A DNA stretch of 64,000 nucleotides from CALXVA01 sp944392465 (GTDB taxonomy: Bacteria > Bacillota > Clostridia > TANB77 > CAG-508): NCBI GenBank assembly GCA_963931155.1, contig OZ006978.1, forward strand, positions 1,302,001 to 1,366,000. Reading direction: 5' to 3'. The notes under the pieces were generated by a model. It saw only the letters and a list, made by a program, of their open reading frames with translations. It did not search any database and had not been told where the DNA came from. The first letter of the stretch is position 1. The number at the start of each line of letters is the position of its first letter. The position numbers and the translations under genes were made by a program. Of the stretch, positions 53,370 through 61,388 are shown piece after piece.

Positions 53370-55280
53370 ATGAAAATTACTTTAAAAGATGGATCTATCA
53401 AAGAAGTAAAACAAGGTATTACAGTTTTAGAATTAGCAAAAGAAATAAGCGAAGGGTTAGCTAGAATGGCAACTTGTGCCAAAGTTAATGGAAAAGTAAG
53501 AGATTTAAGATATGAAATTAAAGAAGACTCAGAAGTTGAAATATGCACTTTTGAAAATAGTGAAGATGGAAAAAAAGCGTATTGGCATACAACAGCACAT
53601 ATAATGGCACAAGCTATTAAAAGAATATATGGAAATGATATAAAATTAACAATAGGACCTGCAATTGATAAAGGTTTTTATTACGATTTTGATGTTAAAG
53701 AAAATATTTCTTCAGACGACTTTGAAAAGATTGAGGCAGAAATGAAGAAAATAATAAAAGAAGATTTGCCAATTGAAAGATTTACTCTTCAAAGAAATGA
53801 AGCTATAAAATTTATGAAAGAACAAGCAGAAGACTATAAAGTCGAATTAATAGAAGAACTTCCTGAAGGAGAGGAAATATCATTTTATAAGCAAGGAGAA
53901 TTTACAGACCTTTGTGCAGGACCACACTTAATGAGTACAGGAAAAGTTAAAGCAGTTAAGATATTATCCTCTTCAGGAGCATATTGGAGAGGTGACGAGA
54001 ATAATAAAATGCTTCAAAGATTTTATGGAATATCTTATCCAAAGGCTAGCCAATTGGAAGAGTATTTAAATATGCTAGAAGAAGCTAAAAAACGTGACCA
54101 TAAAAAACTAGGAAAAGAATTAGAATTATTTATGATTGCACCAGAAGGACCAGGATTCCCATTTTTCTTACCAAAGGGAATGGTACTAAGAAACGTACTA
54201 GAGGATTTTTGGAGAGATATTCATAGAAAAAACGGATATGTTGAAATAAAAACTCCAATGATATTAAATGAAGAATTATGGCATCGTTCAGGACATTGGG
54301 ATCATTACAAAGAAAATATGTATACCACAAAAATAGATGATGTAGATTATGGTATTAAGCCAATGAACTGCCCAGGAGGAATGCTTGTATATAAGAGTAA
54401 AATGCATTCATACAAGGATTTACCAATAAGAGCAGGAGAGTTAGGACTAGTTCACAGACATGAAAAATCTGGAGAATTAAATGGATTATTCAGAGTAAGA
54501 TGCTTCACACAAGATGATGCACATATATTTTGTTTGCCAGAGCAAATAGAAGCTGAAATAGCAGGAATAATGAAACTTGTAGATGAAGTGTATAGCATTT
54601 TTGGATTTGAATATACAGTAGAGCTTTCTACAAGACCAGAAGATTCAATGGGGTCTGATGAGCAATGGAAAATGGCAGAAGGAGCCTTAAAAAAAGTACT
54701 TAAAGATATGGATATGCCATATGAAATAAATGAAGGAGATGGAGCTTTCTATGGCCCTAAGATAGATTTCCATATAAAAGACTCCTTAGGACGTGAATGG
54801 CAATGCGGTACAATACAACTAGATTTCCAAATGCCAGAGAGATTTGACTTAACATATATTGGTGAAGATGGAGAAAAACATAGACCAGTTATGCTTCATA
54901 GGGTTATATTTGGAAGTATAGAAAGATTTATTGGAGTACTTATTGAAAATTATGCAGGAGCATTCCCAACATGGCTTGCACCAGTACAAGTAGAACTCTT
55001 GTCAATTGCAGATACACATGTAGAATATGCAAATCAAGTAAAAGCAAAATTAGAAGATGTTGGAATTAGAGTAGAGTTAGATGATAGAAATGAAAAAATT
55101 GGATATAAGATAAGAGAAGCACAACTTCAAAAAATACCTTATATGCTAATACTAGGAGATAAAGAAAAAGAAAAAGGAACAGTAGGTGTTCGTTCTAGAA
55201 AAGATGGAGACATAGGAGCAATGGATTTAGATGATTTTATTGCTAAAATAGTTGAAGAAATAGATACTTTTGCAAAATAA
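53370..55280 (+). CDS. thrS: Threonyl-tRNA synthetase
   Basis: 636 residues, full length. TGS domain (about 1-62), editing domain with HTTAHIMAQA and LCAGPHL (about 70-220), class II catalytic core with PKGMVLRNVLEDFWR, MNCPGGMLVY, VHRHEKSGELNGLFRVRCFTQDDAH, and a C-terminal anticodon domain. Start 53370 follows GAAAGG by nine bases; the ATG at 53361 abuts the ribosome site. Controlled by the T-box upstream, with a repeat insertion in between. Confidence 0.97.
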   Translation: MKITLKDGSIKEVKQGITVLELAKEISEGLARMATCAKVNGKVRDLRYEIKEDSEVEICTFENSEDGKKAYWHTTAHIMAQAIKRIYGNDIKLTIGPAIDKGFYYDFDVKENISSDDFEKIEAEMKKIIKEDLPIERFTLQRNEAIKFMKEQAEDYKVELIEELPEGEEISFYKQGEFTDLCAGPHLMSTGKVKAVKILSSSGAYWRGDENNKMLQRFYGISYPKASQLEEYLNMLEEAKKRDHKKLGKELELFMIAPEGPGFPFFLPKGMVLRNVLEDFWRDIHRKNGYVEIKTPMILNEELWHRSGHWDHYKENMYTTKIDDVDYGIKPMNCPGGMLVYKSKMHSYKDLPIRAGELGLVHRHEKSGELNGLFRVRCFTQDDAHIFCLPEQIEAEIAGIMKLVDEVYSIFGFEYTVELSTRPEDSMGSDEQWKMAEGALKKVLKDMDMPYEINEGDGAFYGPKIDFHIKDSLGREWQCGTIQLDFQMPERFDLTYIGEDGEKHRPVMLHRVIFGSIERFIGVLIENYAGAFPTWLAPVQVELLSIADTHVEYANQVKAKLEDVGIRVELDDRNEKIGYKIREAQLQKIPYMLILGDKEKEKGTVGVRSRKDGDIGAMDLDDFIAKIVEEIDTFAK

Positions 55281-55291
55281 AGCAGGTCATA

Positions 55292-55319
55292 TTGAAAAAA
55301 ATCAAAAAAATGCTATAAT
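55292..55319 (+). promoter_or_regulatory. Promoter of the HD-domain gene
   Basis: TTGAAA, 16-base spacer, TATAAT, about 38 bases before the start. Confidence 0.7.
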
Positions 55320-55356
55320 CATTAAATAGTTAAAACTACTATGTAAGGAGGAGCTT

Positions 55357-55788
55357 ATGGTATATACTGAAGCAACTGAAAGAGCGATGAGAATCGCATA
55401 TAATGCACATCATGGACAACTTGACAAATCAGGAGTACCTTACATTTTCCACCCTATTCATTTGGCAGAACAGATGGGAACGGAGGCGGAGTGCATTGTT
55501 GCACTTTTGCATGACACGGTGGAGGACACCGATGTGACCCTAGATGAGCTGTCAGAACAGTTTTCGAGCAGTATCATCGAGGCTTTGAAGCTTCTTACAC
55601 ATGACAAGTCTGTGGACTACTTCGACTATGTTAGGATGGTGAAGGACAATCCGATTGCAAGGAAAGTTAAGCTTGCAGATCTAAGACACAATAGTGACAT
55701 GTCTAGAATCAAAAATCCAACTGAAAAGGATTGGAGGCGTGCAAAGAAGTATCAAAAAGCGATTGAAATGTTGAATAGGGAGGAATAA
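55357..55788 (+). CDS. HD-domain small alarmone hydrolase-like protein (GC-rich orphan)
   Basis: 143 residues. A stand-alone HD domain like the hydrolase half of Rel/SpoT: His in YIFHPIHLA, HD in ALLHDTVEDTD and Asp in VKLADLRHNSD, so all metal ligands are present. It may cleave (p)ppGpp or a related pyrophosphate. The first 100 bases have host-like AT-rich codons; the rest is GC-rich, unlike its neighbours. Own promoter, AAGGAGG ribosome site and own terminator. A RelA/SpoT-type synthetase gene follows 133 bases later in its own unit; together they could be a split alarmone cycle or a toxSAS-like pair. Confidence 0.85.
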   Translation: MVYTEATERAMRIAYNAHHGQLDKSGVPYIFHPIHLAEQMGTEAECIVALLHDTVEDTDVTLDELSEQFSSSIIEALKLLTHDKSVDYFDYVRMVKDNPIARKVKLADLRHNSDMSRIKNPTEKDWRRAKKYQKAIEMLNREE

Positions 55789-55793
55789 GTCTT

Positions 55794-55830
55794 CCACCAA
55801 AAAAGAGACCATTGGTCTCTTTTTTGGTGG
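55794..55830 (+). terminator. Terminator of the HD-domain gene
   Basis: Perfect 17-bp stem CCACCAAAAAAGAGACC / GGTCTCTTTTTTGGTGG with a 3-nt loop; symmetric, so it could work in both directions. Confidence 0.9.
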
Positions 55831-55848
55831 ATAGAAAAAGTGATAAAT

Positions 55849-55877
55849 TTGAGAAAATAGCTAAAATATGCTATAAT
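55849..55877 (+). promoter_or_regulatory. Promoter of the RelA/SpoT-type synthetase gene
   Basis: TTGAGA, 17-base spacer, TATAAT, 44 bases before the start. Confidence 0.75.
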
Positions 55878-55921
55878 TAAAGAGTAAACCGTTTTACAAA
55901 CAACCGAAAGGAGTATGCAAC

Positions 55922-56833
55922 ATGAGGGTTACAGACACCCTGGAATTTCCTGATATGCAGGAAATTCTGGAAAAAGCGCACAACATCGATGATGTTTGGA
56001 CTGCGCTTATCGCATGGTTCAGTGAGGATCCAAACAACTTGGAGAAGGTCGCATGTGCGAACAAGCTCATCGAGTTTAACAACATGCGGAATTCGGATCT
56101 GGTCATCAAGCTTGATCAAGATGTTCGTGAAATCAAAGATGTCCTTCGCGGGATATCCAGAAGATACGGACACACGATTACAGTGACCAGGCGTCAAAAG
56201 GCGCTCATTGGTGTCATCGCAAAGATGGTGATACTAATTCAGCGAGGTGAGAAACGAGGCACGAATGTGTTCTCCTCTCTTGAAAGTCTGAAAGACTTTA
56301 TCGGCATTCGAATTGTTGCTCAGACTGGAAAGAAGGATACACCAAAAAGCCAGCAGATGGCTTACGACATCATGAACGAGGTGCTTAGGTTCCTTGTTGT
56401 CGACAAGAAGAACACTCTGTCTACGGTCACACAGGATCGCACGGTGCGAGAGCTGGATGGCATCTTGATTCCGAAGGAGTCTGGAGTTTTGGACGTCTTC
56501 AGGGACAACGTGAAGGACTACTTTTACTATGCCAAACCCAATGGCTACCAGTGCCTGCACGCTGTTCCCATGGGACCTGACCAGCAAACGGTCGAGATTC
56601 AGGTAAGGACTCAAGAAGCCGAAGTGCGAGCAGAGTATGCCGAGGCAACTAGCCATGAAGCTCACAGACTGCTTCGCTATGAAGACTTCGAGATTCCGGT
56701 CGACCTGTCTAGGGTCGACATCGAAGGTGTCACCTTGGTTGAATTCGAGGGCGAAACTTCGGTTCCTAGTGGCACCATCTACGATAGAGTCGGACTCGTT
56801 AGCTCGGTTGATCCATTGAACCTTTTGCGTTAG
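55922..56833 (+). CDS. RelA/SpoT-domain alarmone synthetase-like protein (GC-rich orphan)
   Basis: 303 residues. An N-terminal helical region without clear relatives (about 1-95) is followed by a RelA/SpoT synthetase domain (about 95-265): LKDFIGIRIVAQ, VKDYFYYAKPNGYQCLHAVPM (the G-loop Tyr is kept) and VEIQVRTQEAEVRAEYAEATSHEAH. There is no HD, TGS or ACT domain, so it is a small alarmone synthetase type. The gene is strongly GC-rich with one in-phase CGG (ATG CGG AAT). Own promoter, AAAGGAG ribosome site and GC-rich terminator. Whether it makes (p)ppGpp or pyrophosphorylates tRNA, as some toxSAS do, cannot be read from the sequence. Confidence 0.86.
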   Translation: MRVTDTLEFPDMQEILEKAHNIDDVWTALIAWFSEDPNNLEKVACANKLIEFNNMRNSDLVIKLDQDVREIKDVLRGISRRYGHTITVTRRQKALIGVIAKMVILIQRGEKRGTNVFSSLESLKDFIGIRIVAQTGKKDTPKSQQMAYDIMNEVLRFLVVDKKNTLSTVTQDRTVRELDGILIPKESGVLDVFRDNVKDYFYYAKPNGYQCLHAVPMGPDQQTVEIQVRTQEAEVRAEYAEATSHEAHRLLRYEDFEIPVDLSRVDIEGVTLVEFEGETSVPSGTIYDRVGLVSSVDPLNLLR

Positions 56834-56839
56834 AGGTTG

Positions 56840-56876
56840 CAATTGCCCGGGGAGAAATTCCCTGGGCAATTGTTTT
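56840..56876 (+). terminator. Terminator of the synthetase gene
   Basis: CAATTGCCC-GGGA pairs with TCCC-GGGCAATTG, then T4. Confidence 0.9.
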
Positions 56877-57003
56877 GGAAAAATAAGAAAGTTTAGTAAC
56901 TTTATTATATAAAAACTTTTTCTGAAATTCATATTTTCATATAGAATAATAAAGAAACTTGTGATATAATGCAATACGAAAGAATAATTGAAGGAGGCAA
57001 ATT

Positions 57004-59448
57004 ATGGCTAGAACTGCTAAAACAGTAAAAACAACAGAGGCTACAAAAACTACAAAAACACCTAGAACTACCAAAAAAGTCACAAAAAAAGAGCCAGATA
57101 ATGAAGTAAATAGCAAATTGAAATATATTGGACTTAATTTAAACAGAATACCAGCATTTTTAAAAGAACATGAAAGCCTAAATTTCAGACCTTCTAAATC
57201 GTATGATGATACAATTTATAAAGTATATAGATATGTTAATATAAAAAATATAGAAATTTTAATAACACCACAAGATAGACTAACTGACATAAAAGAAAAA
57301 TATAAATTAGCAAGCCCAATTCGTGATTACTTGGATAAAAAGAATATAGAAAATGCTGAAAAACATGAAACTTTTATAAAGCTAATTGAAACTATTAACG
57401 AAACAAGAATTGAAGAAATAGCCAAAGAACAAGAAAAATTAAACGAAAAAATACCATATGAAGTAAAATATCCAAACAATTATATATGGCAAGTATATTA
57501 TTCAGATTATGCAAAAAAATATTTTATGCTTGCAACTACAAAAGAACAAGATAATAACGCAATGTTTTACTTGTTAAAAGAACAAATAGCACATGCAAGA
57601 GCTAAAAAAGGAAATTATATATTTATTCCAATAAGTCATTTAGAATATTCTGGATTATACTTAACAAAATCAGAAATTTCAGATATTGAAAATTATTTAT
57701 GGTATTTTACAAAAGAATGGCCAAATGTATATGAGATATTTGATAAAGACAATAATCTATTTATTAAAGTTGTAGGAATTACAAATATATATGATAAAAT
57801 AAAAACCACATATAGTATAACTTTAGATTCTAAAGAAAAATCATTAGAGTTTTACAAATTGCTAAAAGCCATGTTTATACTAGCAACAGGCGCAAAGGAA
57901 GAATTTAAATTTGTAACAAAGATAAATCCAGAAGGCGAGTTAGAGTTTTGGCATAATAATCATTTAATTAAATATGCAAATCTTTCTGAATATATAAAAT
58001 TAGAGTATTTAGATAAAATTGATAGACTAAAAAAAGAAATAAAAGATGGAGCAGAACTTGAAAGAAAACTAAGTAAATTTAAAATAGTTATTGAAGAATT
58101 AACACAAGATTACTTACAAAGGCAAAGACAAATTGCGACATTTCTAGAATGTAAAAAAACTTTTTTTGGTAAAGTTAAATATTTCTTTAAAAAGAAAAAA
58201 GACAATAAAGATGTTCGAATACTAAAAGAGCAAAAAACTTTAAATAGAAGAAATGAAAGTAAAGGTGTAAAAGACGAAGCACAAGACGAAACATTAAAAG
58301 AATTATATATGTTAAAACAACAATATACAATAGAGGATTTAATTAATATATGTGCAAAACTAGAAGAAATAGTTAAGAAAAATACAAATTTAACATTAGA
58401 TATCAAAGCAATAGAAACAAAAAAAGATATATTAGCTAAAAAAATTGACAATGCTGATTTATACATAAAAGAAATAGACAAACACAAGAAGAGCATTTTT
58501 GAATTTTGGAAATTTACTAGCAAAGATGAGGTACAAACCCTACATGAAGCAGAAGAACAAGAAAAAGCAGAGCAAATAAAAATGAAAAAGTATTTCGATT
58601 ATCAAGATGATTTAGAAGATTTAGGAAAAATTGTTGATGAAGTTCAAAGAAGAAAATTATCAAAAAATGAAACAGATGCAATATTTGCTTTAAAACAAGT
58701 GCCAGCATCATTTAAAGAATTAAATGATGAAATAGATGCAGAATTACTTGAAATAAAAGAAAATAAAACAGTAAAACCAAAAAGAAAAACTGGGAAGAAA
58801 GAAAGTCAATTAGAAAAGGATTTAAACAAATTAAAAAAAGAATACGAAGATAATATAGAAGTAATAAATAGTAAAGATTTTGACATTTTTGGTAGCTTAG
58901 TCGAAGACAAAACTAAACTAAAAAGCATTAACAATGAAAAACATAGAGAAATAGAAAAAGACAAATTTAAAATATTAAATATAAGTTTAGACACAAATAT
59001 TAAAACATATAAAGAAAACTTAGAAAGCTATTTATCACTTATAAAAGAATCATTAAATAAAATAAAATCACCATATGATATGTCTGTATATTGTGTAAAT
59101 GATAAAAAAACAGTTCAGGGAATACGAATATTTAATATGAATCCAAAAACAGCTTTAAAAAATGAACTTACAGGGAAAAAAGAAAAAATAACATTATGTA
59201 AAATAAATATAAAAGAAAATACACCAGCAGTATTTTATAGCAATATAATATTTTATGATAATTATAATAAAACATTACCAGTAGGAATGAACTTATCATC
59301 AGAAATAGTGTTAGATGTAAACAAATTAAAATTAAAATTTGTAAAAGAAGATACATTTTATATGAATTACAAAGTAAATGAATTTGACTTTGCAACAAAA
59401 GAAATAGAAATTTATGAATATAATGCAGATTATGAAACAAAAGAATAA
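57004..59448 (+). CDS. Unknown large coiled-coil protein (814 residues)
   Basis: Not recognised. The first 35 residues are a Thr/Lys-rich repeat (KTTEATKTTKTPRTTKK). A mixed domain (about 40-330) follows, then long coiled-coil stretches (about 335-700) with a basic patch KYFFKKKKDNKD near 390, and a beta-rich C-terminal domain (about 705-814). No signal peptide or membrane segment is evident. The AT-rich codons match the host. It is a single gene ended by a strong terminator, placed before recN. A structural or nucleic-acid-binding role is possible from the basic N-terminus, but this is only a guess. Confidence 0.75.
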   Translation: MARTAKTVKTTEATKTTKTPRTTKKVTKKEPDNEVNSKLKYIGLNLNRIPAFLKEHESLNFRPSKSYDDTIYKVYRYVNIKNIEILITPQDRLTDIKEKYKLASPIRDYLDKKNIENAEKHETFIKLIETINETRIEEIAKEQEKLNEKIPYEVKYPNNYIWQVYYSDYAKKYFMLATTKEQDNNAMFYLLKEQIAHARAKKGNYIFIPISHLEYSGLYLTKSEISDIENYLWYFTKEWPNVYEIFDKDNNLFIKVVGITNIYDKIKTTYSITLDSKEKSLEFYKLLKAMFILATGAKEEFKFVTKINPEGELEFWHNNHLIKYANLSEYIKLEYLDKIDRLKKEIKDGAELERKLSKFKIVIEELTQDYLQRQRQIATFLECKKTFFGKVKYFFKKKKDNKDVRILKEQKTLNRRNESKGVKDEAQDETLKELYMLKQQYTIEDLINICAKLEEIVKKNTNLTLDIKAIETKKDILAKKIDNADLYIKEIDKHKKSIFEFWKFTSKDEVQTLHEAEEQEKAEQIKMKKYFDYQDDLEDLGKIVDEVQRRKLSKNETDAIFALKQVPASFKELNDEIDAELLEIKENKTVKPKRKTGKKESQLEKDLNKLKKEYEDNIEVINSKDFDIFGSLVEDKTKLKSINNEKHREIEKDKFKILNISLDTNIKTYKENLESYLSLIKESLNKIKSPYDMSVYCVNDKKTVQGIRIFNMNPKTALKNELTGKKEKITLCKINIKENTPAVFYSNIIFYDNYNKTLPVGMNLSSEIVLDVNKLKLKFVKEDTFYMNYKVNEFDFATKEIEIYEYNADYETKE

Positions 59449-59477
59449 AAAAGGATATCAATTTGATATCCTTTTTT
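59449..59477 (+). terminator. Terminator of the large coiled-coil gene
   Basis: AAAGGATATC pairs with GATATCCTTT around a short loop, then T-run. Confidence 0.9.
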
Positions 59478-59531
59478 ATTCGGTGTATTTTTCTATTAAT
59501 AATATAATAATAAAAAAGTGCAAAAAAGAGA

Positions 59532-59560
59532 TTGACAAAACGAACACTTGGTTGTAAAAT
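59532..59560 (+). promoter_or_regulatory. Promoter of recN
   Basis: TTGACA, 17-base spacer, TAAAAT, 33 bases before the start. No LexA box was seen nearby, although an overlapping CGAACACTTGGTTG sequence is close to the Bacillus LexA pattern CGAAC-N4-GTTCG in its left half. Confidence 0.7.
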
Positions 59561-59592
59561 ATAACAAACAAATTTTCTATAGGAGGATAAAA

Positions 59593-61215
59593 ATGATATC
59601 TACTTTGCATATAAAAAATATAGGAATTATAGAGGATATAATAATTGATTTTAACGAAGGATTTAATGTTTTAACAGGTGAAACTGGTGCAGGAAAATCT
59701 TTAATAATAAATGCATTAAATATAATTTCTGGAGGAAGATTTTCAAAAGAGATGATTCGAAATGGAGAAAAAAATTCTTTTGTTGAAGCAAGTATATATT
59801 GCCCTGAAAATCCACATTCTGTTGATGGAAATATTATAGTTTCTAGAGAAATATATATAAATGGAAGAAACTCATGTAAAATAAACGGAAGATTAGTTAC
59901 AGTAAATGAATTAAAAGAATTTATGCAAGATTTAATAGATATACATGGTCAACAAGATAACTATAATTTATTAGATGAAACCAAACATATATCATATTTG
60001 GATGACTTTGCAGGAAAAGAATTAATAAAATTAAAATCAGAGTATTATTCATTATTTGAAAGATATTGTAATATAAATAAAGAATTAAGCAAAAATTATG
60101 GGGATGACAAAGAAAAAGAAAGAAGATTAGATTTATTAAACTATGAATTAAAAGAAATCACAAATGCAAAATTAAAAATTAATGAGGATATAAAATTACA
60201 AGAAGAACATAATATAATGAAAAATTCTGAAAAATTACAAGAAAACCTACATATAGTAGATGATAGCTTATCCAATCAAGCAATAGAAAGTATTTCTATA
60301 TCTATAAGAAGCTTAGAAAAAATATCAAACTTTGGCAATCAGTATGAAGAAAAACTTTCTGAATTAAAGAATATTTATTATGAAGTACAAGAATTAGCAA
60401 GAGATATTTCCATAATGAATGATGAAATCAGTTTTGATGAGGAAGAAAGAGATGTAATAGAAAAAAGATTGGACGAAATCTATTCTTTAAAAAGGAAATA
60501 TGGCAATACTATAGAAGAAATACTTTTATATAAAGAAAAATTAGAAAACGAAATAAATGAAATAGAAAATGTTGATGAAATTAATAATAAATTAAAACAA
60601 GAAAAGCAAGAAATAGAACAAAAAATGCTAAAAATATGTAATAATATAACAGCCATAAGAATAGAAAAAGCAAAAGAATTATCAAATTTAATAAATAAAG
60701 AACTATCAGATTTAGAAATGTATAATGCAGTATTAAGAGTTGAAGTAGAAAACAAAAATGAATTCGATAGAAATGGTTTGAATAAAGTAAAATTTTTAAT
60801 ATCAACAAATAAAGGGGAAGAAGAAAAAGAATTAACTAAAATTGCATCTGGTGGAGAAATGTCAAGAGTAATGCTGGGAATAAAAACAGTTTTAGCAGAT
60901 GTAGACAAAGTATATACCCTAATATTTGATGAAATAGATACAGGAATTAGTGGAAAAGCAGCAAAAGCTGTAGGAGAAAAATTGAGAAAGATTTCTAATA
61001 ATCATCAAGTTATAATAGTAACGCACCTAGCTTCAATTGCGGCAAAAGGTGACTATAACTACTTTATAAGCAAAAATATTAAAAATGATAAAACATATAC
61101 AAAAGTAAGGTTATTAAATGAAGAAGAAACAATAAAAGAAATTGCAAGAATATCAACTGGGGATATAACAAAAACATCTTTAGAACATGCAAAAGAATTA
61201 AGAAAAGTATCTTAA
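59593..61215 (+). CDS. recN: DNA repair protein RecN
   Basis: 540 residues. RecN is an SMC-like ATPase acting at double-strand breaks. Walker A GETGAGKSLIINAL lies at about 28-41; coiled-coil arms fill the middle (about 150-390); the signature LTKIASGGEMSRVMLG and Walker B LIFDEIDTGISG are near the end. Start 59593 behind AGGAGG. In many Bacillota recN is followed by spoIVB and spo0A; here lysS follows, and spoIVB is at 1.4 kb. Confidence 0.96.
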   Translation: MISTLHIKNIGIIEDIIIDFNEGFNVLTGETGAGKSLIINALNIISGGRFSKEMIRNGEKNSFVEASIYCPENPHSVDGNIIVSREIYINGRNSCKINGRLVTVNELKEFMQDLIDIHGQQDNYNLLDETKHISYLDDFAGKELIKLKSEYYSLFERYCNINKELSKNYGDDKEKERRLDLLNYELKEITNAKLKINEDIKLQEEHNIMKNSEKLQENLHIVDDSLSNQAIESISISIRSLEKISNFGNQYEEKLSELKNIYYEVQELARDISIMNDEISFDEEERDVIEKRLDEIYSLKRKYGNTIEEILLYKEKLENEINEIENVDEINNKLKQEKQEIEQKMLKICNNITAIRIEKAKELSNLINKELSDLEMYNAVLRVEVENKNEFDRNGLNKVKFLISTNKGEEEKELTKIASGGEMSRVMLGIKTVLADVDKVYTLIFDEIDTGISGKAAKAVGEKLRKISNNHQVIIVTHLASIAAKGDYNYFISKNIKNDKTYTKVRLLNEEETIKEIARISTGDITKTSLEHAKELRKVS

Positions 61216-61294
61216 AATTTTTTCATACTTTTTATCTAAAAAAGAGCAATTATTAAAATTTATAGTGTTTTAGTAATTTATATTATATAATTGG

Positions 61295-61323
61295 TTTACA
61301 AAAACAGTAAAATATTATATAAT
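61295..61323 (+). promoter_or_regulatory. Promoter of lysS
   Basis: TTTACA, 17-base spacer, TATAAT, about 65 bases before lysS. No T-box motif in the leader. Confidence 0.65.
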
Positions 61324-61388
61324 ATTGAACGTATAAGGTATTATAATATTAGAAATAGAAGAGCATAAATGCTCGAATGGAGGTTTTT

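Noticed and set aside
59532..59560. LexA box at the recN promoter
   Set aside because: Only the left half CGAAC fits; the right half is not GTTCG.
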